NCBI RefSeq assembly: GCF_013618625.1
Contig: NZ_JABRWO010000002.1
Coordinates: forward strand, 372,001 to 436,000
DNA from: Bremerella alba
Lineage (GTDB): Bacteria > Planctomycetota > Planctomycetia > Pirellulales > Pirellulaceae
Direction: 5' to 3'
DNA: 64,000 nucleotides
Under the pieces are notes generated by a model that did no database searches, was not told where the DNA came from, and worked only from the letters and a program-made list of their open reading frames with translations. Below are positions 52,960 to 60,265 of the stretch, piece after piece. The position numbers and the translations under genes were made by a program. The stretch's first letter is position 1, and each line of letters starts with the position of its first letter.

Positions 52960-53911
52960 GCACGCCTACCTTTTGCGAGATGAAGTACGACTTGGTCTGC
53001 GGAGCGATCGCCGAACGAATGATTTCAGCCAAAAGACCCACGGTGACGAACTGTGTCCCTAACAAAAGCGACACAATCGAGTAGTAGAAGATCGCTCGCT
53101 TGTGCAGCTCTATCGGCTCTTCGGCTCCGATCAGTCGGTCGATTATCCACCAGCCAGAGAGCCCGAACAGTCCTATAAAACCGAGGGAAAAGAACAGCAA
53201 ACCAATGCCACCCAAGAGGTGCTGAGGCCGCTGCCCGTAACCGGTAATGAACGCGACCGTCGTAAGATCGAGGAACCCTTTGAGAAACCGCCGCACTCCG
53301 TACTTCGAGTGGCCGAACTGCCGGGCCCGGTGATTGATCACAATTTCTCCCACCTTCCAACCGTGGGCCGCGGCCAGCACCGGGACAAAACGATGCAGCT
53401 CGCCATAAAGGCGGACCTCGTCGAAGATCTCGCCGCGGTAGCATTTCATACCGCAGTTGTGGTCGTGCAGCGTTACACCGGTAAGCGTGCTGACCATCCA
53501 GTTGAAGACCCGCGACGGTCCGACCTTATGCCATGGGTCGTGCCGAACTTGCTTCCAGCCGCTGACCACGTCGTAGCCGGCGTCTAGTTGTTCCAGGAAA
53601 CGCGGGATCTCTTGCGGATCGTCCTGCAAATCGGCATCCATGGTGATGATCACATCCCCTTGGGCTTCCTGAAAACCAGCATCCAAGCCGGCCGCTTTGC
53701 CGAAGTTACGGCGAAACTTGAGCCCTCGAATGCGGTCGTCTTTCTCGACCAGCTTCGAGATTGCCTGCCACGATCCATCCTTCGAGCCGTCGTCGATGAA
53801 GATGATCTCGACATCGTAGTTGTTGGCCGTGACGACTTCGCAGATTTCTTCGTGCAGTTTGTCGAGACTCTCGTCTTCGTTATAGACGGGGATCACCAGA
53901 GACAGCTTCAT
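52943..53911 (-). CDS. Family 2 glycosyltransferase, dolichyl/undecaprenyl-phosphate sugar synthase-like
   Basis: The 322-residue product from the ATG at 53911 has the GT-A fold signatures: LSLVIPVYNEDESLDKL, EIIFIDDGSKDGSW (nucleotide Asp), LKFRRNFGKAAGLDAGFQEA and IITMDADLQDDPQEI with the DxD metal motif. INHRARQFGHSKYGVRRFL is the acceptor/loop region known from DPM1/GtrB-like enzymes, and two C-terminal transmembrane helices (LLGGIGLLFFSLGFIGLFG and YYSIVSLLLGTQFVTVGLL) anchor it. Enzymes of this type load a sugar on polyprenyl phosphate at the cytoplasmic membrane. It overlaps the PMT-like gene by 17 bases; the flippase-like gene is 38 bases upstream. Confidence 0.88.
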   Translation of the reverse strand: MKLSLVIPVYNEDESLDKLHEEICEVVTANNYDVEIIFIDDGSKDGSWQAISKLVEKDDRIRGLKFRRNFGKAAGLDAGFQEAQGDVIITMDADLQDDPQEIPRFLEQLDAGYDVVSGWKQVRHDPWHKVGPSRVFNWMVSTLTGVTLHDHNCGMKCYRGEIFDEVRLYGELHRFVPVLAAAHGWKVGEIVINHRARQFGHSKYGVRRFLKGFLDLTTVAFITGYGQRPQHLLGGIGLLFFSLGFIGLFGLSGWWIIDRLIGAEEPIELHKRAIFYYSIVSLLLGTQFVTVGLLAEIIRSAIAPQTKSYFISQKVGVRDEAN

Positions 53912-53949
53912 TGACTTCACTTTCCAAGCATACTCGTTATGCAGGGTTT

Positions 53950-55008
53950 TTAGGCGGGACCGGTGGCCGAGCTTTCTTCGGCAGTCGCAGACTCCGAAGT
54001 CGCGTCGTCCGTGGTAGGTTCGGCGGCGGGAATTCCATATAGGATAATCGCCAACGCGACCTCTGCCAAAAGCCACGCTACCCGCAGTAGCACGGCCGAG
54101 ACCACCGCGACCACCGGACCAAAGGCCGGGGCCATCATTTCCATAATCACATATTCACGAACGCCCATACCACCAGGAATGGGCGTCACAAAGCCGACCA
54201 CCATCGCCAGGCAAACGGTGGCGGCCAACAGCGGGAACATCGTTAAACCACCGGCCATCTGCGGATCGGCATCCGGAATACTCGCCATCGTGGCGAATAG
54301 ACTGCCCCCCAACAAGGTCCAACCAATGATGTTGGCTCCCCAGCCCCAGGCCATCGTCGGGTAATTCAATCCGGCCAGCTTCTCTTCAATCTCGGGGTTG
54401 ATTCGCGAGACCTTCAAAAACAAGACCACCGCGCGAAACACCGGAGGCAACGTCACAAAGCTGGCGGCTAAACCAATGCCAACCGCCGTCCATAACAGCA
54501 GTTGCTGCTCGGAAAACCAGATCGCTATTAATAGGGCGCCGTAGACAGCACCGACAGCAACCATGGTCAACGTTTCGGCAAAGACGGCCGTGGCGACCAC
54601 GGATCGTTGGAGGTTCTCGCCTTGAACTAAGGAAGTTCGCAGCACGACCACCAACGCCTTGCCCGGAACGTACTTCCCCAGGTGGCCAATAAAATAAGCT
54701 CGCACCGCACTAAAGAGACGCGGCTGCTGCTTCATCGCTTTCATCAAGCGGTACCAGAACAACCCCATCGGCAGGGTGCCCAGCAGGTACAGCATGCCAG
54801 CAATCACAATCCAAGGCCAACGAAGTTCTTCAAAAGAAAAATTTTGTTGCTGAACTTGGTCGATGGCTTTTTCTATATTTCGCCATATCCCCCAAGCAAC
54901 CAGAAGCATCACCACGAGCTGAATTGCATTCATCGCGCGGGACTTCCACACCCTACTTCCCTTCGCAGGTGCATCGTCCGGGTAATCTGGGCTTTCGGGG
55001 GAAACCAA
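53950..55008 (-). CDS. UPF0104/AglD-like (LPG synthase TM-domain) membrane protein
   Basis: The 352-residue protein has eight or so transmembrane helices and the family motif FIGHLGKYVPGKALVVVLR at residues ~108-126 (the 'GKY.PGK' loop), followed later by MVVGFVTPIPGGMGVREYV near residue 273, the second signature of the lysylphosphatidylglycerol-synthase TM superfamily. Members act as lipid flippases or transferases in envelope biogenesis. It is first in a three-gene minus-strand operon with the GT2 and PMT-like genes. The C-terminus is a short polar Thr/Ser/Glu tail. Substrate unknown. Confidence 0.85.
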   Translation of the reverse strand: MVSPESPDYPDDAPAKGSRVWKSRAMNAIQLVVMLLVAWGIWRNIEKAIDQVQQQNFSFEELRWPWIVIAGMLYLLGTLPMGLFWYRLMKAMKQQPRLFSAVRAYFIGHLGKYVPGKALVVVLRTSLVQGENLQRSVVATAVFAETLTMVAVGAVYGALLIAIWFSEQQLLLWTAVGIGLAASFVTLPPVFRAVVLFLKVSRINPEIEEKLAGLNYPTMAWGWGANIIGWTLLGGSLFATMASIPDADPQMAGGLTMFPLLAATVCLAMVVGFVTPIPGGMGVREYVIMEMMAPAFGPVVAVVSAVLLRVAWLLAEVALAIILYGIPAAEPTTDDATSESATAEESSATGPA

Positions 55009-55223
55009 AATGCGGTCTCTGACGGCATTGATAGCGGATGTGGATAACTTGGCGATGATAGTCTATCGCAAACGGCCTGCGAACCCCAAGGACGTTTCGT
55101 CCGTAGTGCCATACCGACCAAGAGATAGGGAATTCTCCTCGCGGCTATGCTTGCGGCAAGAATGCTGTCAAATGTCGCTTTCCCGTTTCCGCAATAACAG
55201 TTACGATTAGCGGCACAAGTTGC

Positions 55224-56975
55224 ATGATGCACGTGCTGTGCGAGGAGTATGAAACTGTGTACGCCGCCTGCTTAATTATTACATCCGCCGTTCTTGGCGT
55301 GGATTTCGGCTATCAACCCACCGATGGGGGCCAGCTGGAATACATTATTCAGATTGAACCTGAAGCGATCGAAAAGCTCAGATCGGGCGAAGCGATCCAG
55401 GTCGGTCTTCCTCCGAACGTGCAGCGCGTTCAGGTCTTTCGTGTCCAAGTCGGAGACGCAGAGCTTCCGAAGATTCTGCCCACGGCCTACGAAGAGCCCG
55501 TCAACGAGAAGACCAACCCGATCGGATTGATGCCGACCGAGTCTCCTAAGTTGACCGCTCCGCCAGAAACGACTTCTGCGGCCGACAGCAAGCCCACGCT
55601 CGGGGAGGAACTCGCGCAATACGTACCGCGTTCGACGCGCACGCTTCCCTCTGGTGCGACTACGCCCAACCCAACCAATACCCCAGCAGCCAACAATACG
55701 GCTGCGAGCGGGAGTGGACAGCCACCTATCCCCGGTGCGGCAGAACGCTACGGCGGAGCCGGATCTTCCGCGTCGCGTTTCTCGGTCCCCAGCACGCCTG
55801 GTAGTCCTTATAACGCCGTACAAACAAGCGGCACGACACCACTCGGCTCGGTACCCACTCCTGGCACCAATACCACCGGCAGCAGCACAGCTGGAAACAC
55901 GGCCGGAAACCCAACCGGCAGTCAGTTCGGTCCCGGATCGACCAACACCACCGGCAATACGACGCCCAATAACGGTTCCACGGCCACCGGCGCAACTAAC
56001 TGGAGTGCCGCTGCTCAAAACAATGGCGCCACCAACAACACCGCCACAAACCAACCAAACTCCGGCACCAATACAACCAATGGTGCTTCTAACCAGTACC
56101 GGTTCAATCAGACCACCAGCGGCAACAACCAAAGTGCCCCTGACCTGATCACGCCTACCGATACCAGCGGCTGGGCCTCGAACAATGGCCAGAACAATAA
56201 CGGCCAAAACAACACGGGATCTACCTACGGAAACAATCAGGGCAATACGGGAACCGGCCAGAACAATCCGACCGGCGGCAATGCATCGCCACCCAATAGC
56301 AACTACCCCAACAACAACGGAAGCCAACAGCCACCGAACTATGGCAACCTGGCTGGCAATAATAATTCAGGCACGGATAACTCCTGGACGTCCGGTACCT
56401 GGAATTCCAACCAGAACAACGGTACCTCGGCTCCTTTCAGCCCGATGCCCAATATCCCCAACACGGGGCAGCCGCCGCAAAACAATCAACAGCCTATCTA
56501 CAACAACCAACAACCGCCGGCCAATTACAACAATCAGCAGCAGCCTCCGTATAACGGCAACTTCGTAAACAACGGTTACCCTCAGCCGCAGTACAACAAC
56601 GGCCAGAACCCAAACTATGGGTACAACGTCCAGGCACCTTACTACCCGCAGGGGTACCCTGCCCCACAGCGACCGGTCGCGCAAGTTGCCTATAATGATC
56701 CGGCCGGCACCGCGCCTCCAGTTCAGCAGCAATCACCTACGACACCTAAAACCACCGATGCTTCTGTTTCGGAACCTGCCGAACCGAAAGAAGCGAAGGA
56801 ACCCGCAAGACAAGAAGGCGAGTCCCTTCCTTCCTGGTGGCCGTTTTTGGCCTTCGGCTTCCTACTTTCGTTCTGTGCCAACGGCTACATGTTCATCATC
56901 TCGCAAGACTTCCAACGTAAGTATCAAGACTTGCTGGAAGACGTCCGCGACCTGCGGACGATGTCGAACGACTAA
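55224..56975 (+). CDS. Asn/Gly/Thr/Gln/Pro-rich protein with a C-terminal membrane anchor
   Basis: The frame of 583 residues has a short hydrophobic N-terminus (VYAACLIITSAVLGVDFG) and a folded-looking start (QLEYIIQIEPEAIEKLRSGE, VQRVQVFRVQVGDAELPK). Residues about 140-490 are low complexity, dominated by Asn, Thr, Gly, Gln, Pro and Tyr. Near the end WWPFLAFGFLLSFCANGYMF is a single transmembrane helix followed by a short charged tail (RKYQDLLEDVRDLRTMSND) that could form a coiled coil. The start is uncertain: GTG at 55257, preceded by GAGGAG, would give a protein beginning at this hydrophobic segment. A disordered surface or periplasm-spanning role is possible; no family recognised. Confidence 0.6.
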   Translation: MMHVLCEEYETVYAACLIITSAVLGVDFGYQPTDGGQLEYIIQIEPEAIEKLRSGEAIQVGLPPNVQRVQVFRVQVGDAELPKILPTAYEEPVNEKTNPIGLMPTESPKLTAPPETTSAADSKPTLGEELAQYVPRSTRTLPSGATTPNPTNTPAANNTAASGSGQPPIPGAAERYGGAGSSASRFSVPSTPGSPYNAVQTSGTTPLGSVPTPGTNTTGSSTAGNTAGNPTGSQFGPGSTNTTGNTTPNNGSTATGATNWSAAAQNNGATNNTATNQPNSGTNTTNGASNQYRFNQTTSGNNQSAPDLITPTDTSGWASNNGQNNNGQNNTGSTYGNNQGNTGTGQNNPTGGNASPPNSNYPNNNGSQQPPNYGNLAGNNNSGTDNSWTSGTWNSNQNNGTSAPFSPMPNIPNTGQPPQNNQQPIYNNQQPPANYNNQQQPPYNGNFVNNGYPQPQYNNGQNPNYGYNVQAPYYPQGYPAPQRPVAQVAYNDPAGTAPPVQQQSPTTPKTTDASVSEPAEPKEAKEPARQEGESLPSWWPFLAFGFLLSFCANGYMFIISQDFQRKYQDLLEDVRDLRTMSND

Positions 56976-57002
56976 CCCGACATTCAAGCAACACGCTGAA
57001 AC

Positions 57003-57042
57003 AAAAAGGCCCTCGAAGCGATCACTTCGAGGGCCTTTTTTT
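57003..57042 (+). terminator. Strong Rho-independent terminator, bidirectional
   Basis: A 16-base perfect stem (57003-57018 with 57025-57040) and six-base loop CGATCA, followed by a run of seven Ts (57036-57042); the complementary As on the left make it work for the convergent topA gene as well. Confidence 0.93.
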
Positions 57043-57068
57043 GTTTCGACGATCCGAGTTGCCGCTTC

Positions 57069-59837
57069 TTAGAACGGCGCTTCGTCGCTGGTCGACTCTT
57101 CTTTTTTCTCGGCGGTCTTCTTGGTAGCCGCTTTCTTGGTTGTCGACTTCTTTGCCGCCGTCTTGGTGGCCGCCTTTTTCTTAGTCGTTTTCTTTTTGGC
57201 GGTCTTCTTCTTGGTGGCCTTCTTAGTCGTCGTTTTCTTGGCGGCTTTCTTTTTCTTCTTCTTCGTGCCCCCCTTGGCAGCCCGTTCGGCGAGAAGCTGC
57301 AAGGCCACCGGCATCGTCAATTCTTCCGGTGAAGTTCCCTTAGGAAGCGAAGCGTTCGACTCGCCGTCGGTCACGTAAGGGCCATACCGACCGTCCATCA
57401 CCTTAATGATTTCTTCGGTCACCGGCGACTTGTCGAGCGTCTTGAGCGGCTCTTTCGGAGCACCTCGACCACCGCGTGTTTTTGGCTGCGCGAGAAGTTC
57501 GAGGGCTTTATCCAGCTCGATATCGATCGGCGAAATCTCGGCCGGTAACGAGCGGGTTTCGTCATTCCACTTCACGTAAGGACCGAAGCGGCCATTGTAG
57601 GCCACAACCGGTTTCTGATCGTCCGGGTGTAGGCCCACTTCACGTGGCAGCGAAAGCAGCCGGATCGCTGTTTCCAGGTTCACGTCGCCGGCGTTCATCC
57701 CTTTGAGCAGCGAGGCGTTCTTCGGCTTCTCGTCGTCGTCGGTCGATCCCATCTGAACGTAAGGGCCGAAGCGTCCCGCCTTGAGAAAGATCGGCTTGCC
57801 CGTGTCGGGGTGCTCGCCCATCGGCTCGTCCCCTTTTTCGGACTGTTCGAGAATTTCCATGGCCTTGGCCAGGTCGATCTCGTCCGGCGGCAATTCATCG
57901 GGGATCGATCCGCGACGCTCGCCTTGTTCGACGTATGGTCCGTAGCGGCCCACGCGAACGAAGACCTCGTCGCGATGCTCGCCTTCCTCCGGAGTTCCCA
58001 AAGGAATCGAGTTCACCGTCCGGGCGTCCACGTCTTTGATGCGTTCCTCGATTACTTGCTTCAGGCCGTGATTTTCCTCGCCGAAGTAGAACGCTTTCAA
58101 ATAGGCGTTCGCGTCGGCTTCTCCACGGCTGATGCTGTCGAGGTCGTCTTCCATCTTCGCGGTAAAGTCGTAGTCGACCAGTTTCTCGAGATGGGCTTCC
58201 ATCAGTCCGACCACGGCAAACGACGTCCACGTGGGAACCAGTGCGTTCCCCTTTTTGAAGACGTATTCGCGACGCAAAATCGTATCGATAATCGAAGCGT
58301 AGGTACTCGGACGACCAATCCCCATTTCTTCCAGGCTTCGCGTTAACGAGGCTTCGCTGAATCGGGCGGGCGGCTGGGTGGTGTGGCTCTTCGGGTCGAA
58401 CTCTTTGGCATCGACGCTCTGCCCGACTTCGACGGCTGGAAGCAGCGACTCGCGATCGGCCAGTTCGGCTTGAGGATCGTCCGATCCTTCGACATAGGCC
58501 CGCAGAAAACCGGGGAAATCGATCGTCTTACCACTCACATAGAAGACCGCTTCGCCACCGCCGATGTTGATCGAAATACGGTGCCCGCGAGCATCGGCCA
58601 TTTGGCTCGCCACGGTCCGCTTCCAAATCATCTCGAACAGCTTGAACTGCTCGGCGCTCAGTTCACCCTTGAGCGCGTCAAGTTTTTGGAATTCGTTTCC
58701 GGCAGGTCGAATAGCCTCGTGAGCCTCTTGGGCATTTTTCACCTTCGAGGCATACACGCGGGGCTTCTCTGGCAAATAGTCTTTGCCATACTCGCTTTCA
58801 ACCAACTTGCGCGAGGCGTCGATCGCAACCTGAGCCAGGTTGGTCGAGTCAGTACGCATGTAAGTGATGTAACCATTTTCGTACAAGCTTTGGGCAACCT
58901 GCATCGTTCGCCGAGCCGTGAAACTCAGCTTACGGTTGGCTTCCTGCTGCAAGGTACTGGTCGTAAACGGCGCGGCCGGTTTGGTGGTATAGGGCTTGTT
59001 ATCGAGAGTGGCGACCGAGAAGTCAGCACTTCGGATGCGTTCCAGAAGCGACTTGGCCCCCTCTTCATCGAGCAGCAGCAAACCTTCTTTGTTGGCCTTA
59101 CCGGTCGTCGTGTCAAAGTCGCGTCCCGAAGGAACCCGCTTGCCGTCGGCTTCTACCAGGGTCGCTTCAAAGGACTGCCCCCCGGCTTCAAAGGTGGCGA
59201 CCAGGTCCCAGTAGGTCGCTGAATGAAACGCCATCCGGTCGCGTTCGCGCTGCACAATCAGACGCACGGCCACACTTTGCACGCGGCCAGCAGACAGTTT
59301 TGGCTTGATCTTCCGCCAGAGCAGCGGCGAAACCTCGTAACCGTACAAGCGGTCGAGGATGCGGCGTGTTTCCTGGGCCCGAACCATTCCATCGTCGATG
59401 GCCCGCGGGTTCTCGAGCGCTTCGGTGATGGCCGTTTCGGTAATTTCGTGAAAAACGAGCCGATGCACGGGCACTTTCGGCTTCAAGATTTCTCGCAGAT
59501 GCCAACTGATCGCTTCCCCTTCGCGGTCTTCGTCCGTCGCGAGGTAAAGTTCGTCCGACTCCTTGAGAAGCTTCTTAAGCTTGGTGACCTGTTGTTTCTT
59601 ATCGGTCGGAACGATGTAGACCGGGTCGAAATTGTCGTTGACGTTCACCCCCAGGTAGGCCCACTCTTGTTCCTTGTATTCCTGAGGGATTTCCTTCGCA
59701 CCTTTGGGCAGATCACGCACGTGGCCGATCGAGGCCTCGACGAGGTAATCCTTACCCAGGAACTTAGAAATCGTCCGGGCCTTGGCTGGGGATTCGACAA
59801 TTACCAAGGCCTTCTTGCTGTTACCCGATTCCGCCAT
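57069..59837 (-). CDS. topA: DNA topoisomerase I
   Basis: The 922-residue protein has the complete type IA core: Toprim start ALVIVESPAKARTISKFLG, LATDEDREGEAISWHL (metal-binding acids), VHRLVFHEITETAI, and active-site Tyr326 in NGYITYMRTDST. The C-terminal half has repeated GRYGPYV units (for example VGRYGPYVEQG, AGRFGPYVQMG, NGRFGPYVKW, DGRYGPYVTDG), the zinc-free topo C-terminal repeats. The final ~65 residues are Lys/Thr/Ala-rich (KKKTAKKKTTKKKAATK), a basic DNA-binding tail seen in some actinobacteria and planctomycetes. Relaxes negative supercoils. Transcribed from the divergent region at 59838. Confidence 0.95.
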   Translation of the reverse strand: MAESGNSKKALVIVESPAKARTISKFLGKDYLVEASIGHVRDLPKGAKEIPQEYKEQEWAYLGVNVNDNFDPVYIVPTDKKQQVTKLKKLLKESDELYLATDEDREGEAISWHLREILKPKVPVHRLVFHEITETAITEALENPRAIDDGMVRAQETRRILDRLYGYEVSPLLWRKIKPKLSAGRVQSVAVRLIVQRERDRMAFHSATYWDLVATFEAGGQSFEATLVEADGKRVPSGRDFDTTTGKANKEGLLLLDEEGAKSLLERIRSADFSVATLDNKPYTTKPAAPFTTSTLQQEANRKLSFTARRTMQVAQSLYENGYITYMRTDSTNLAQVAIDASRKLVESEYGKDYLPEKPRVYASKVKNAQEAHEAIRPAGNEFQKLDALKGELSAEQFKLFEMIWKRTVASQMADARGHRISINIGGGEAVFYVSGKTIDFPGFLRAYVEGSDDPQAELADRESLLPAVEVGQSVDAKEFDPKSHTTQPPARFSEASLTRSLEEMGIGRPSTYASIIDTILRREYVFKKGNALVPTWTSFAVVGLMEAHLEKLVDYDFTAKMEDDLDSISRGEADANAYLKAFYFGEENHGLKQVIEERIKDVDARTVNSIPLGTPEEGEHRDEVFVRVGRYGPYVEQGERRGSIPDELPPDEIDLAKAMEILEQSEKGDEPMGEHPDTGKPIFLKAGRFGPYVQMGSTDDDEKPKNASLLKGMNAGDVNLETAIRLLSLPREVGLHPDDQKPVVAYNGRFGPYVKWNDETRSLPAEISPIDIELDKALELLAQPKTRGGRGAPKEPLKTLDKSPVTEEIIKVMDGRYGPYVTDGESNASLPKGTSPEELTMPVALQLLAERAAKGGTKKKKKKAAKKTTTKKATKKKTAKKKTTKKKAATKTAAKKSTTKKAATKKTAEKKEESTSDEAPF

Positions 59838-60265
59838 GAATGATCCAATACAATGCGACGAGTGTCGTTCCGCCGAGGGTGCTTTTGCTTGACGTGAAAA
59901 CTGAGGTGCTTCGGTGTAATGTTCTTATCTGCCAAACAGGCACGTCAAATTTAGCGTTGAGCCATACGCTTTCCGCCAGACGAAAAATCGTTACAGACGG
60001 CGCGATTTTTTTGGAAACTCAGCGCAAATCCTGAAATTTTGGTGAAGCTTTCCCGTGCTCCGCAATATTTGCGACAATTAGCCCTAAAGGAAAGCCTCGG
60101 CTACGTTTGCGGGCTCTGATTGGGATTGTACAAACCACAATTGCCCCTACAATCGTTCGAATTGTTCATTCCCGCAAAGCATCAGTAGTGCGACTTGGCT
60201 CTTAATGTCAAGGGGGCGGGACATTTTAACACCCCACCGGCGGCTCTAGTTTTCGATAGGCGACA
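59838..60265. promoter_or_regulatory. 428-base divergent region between topA and the PpiD-like gene
   Basis: No gene is visible. It holds AT-rich stretches and a hairpin with an eight-base stem (59983-59990 with 60003-60010, 12-base loop) followed by Ts, which resembles an attenuator or terminator on the plus strand. The promoters of both genes should lie here. Confidence 0.45.

Noticed and set aside
55272-56327. Long minus-strand open frame opposite the Asn/Gly-rich gene
   Set aside because: It is the shadow of a low-complexity gene; its Gly/Val/Arg-rich composition is what that gene's antisense predicts.
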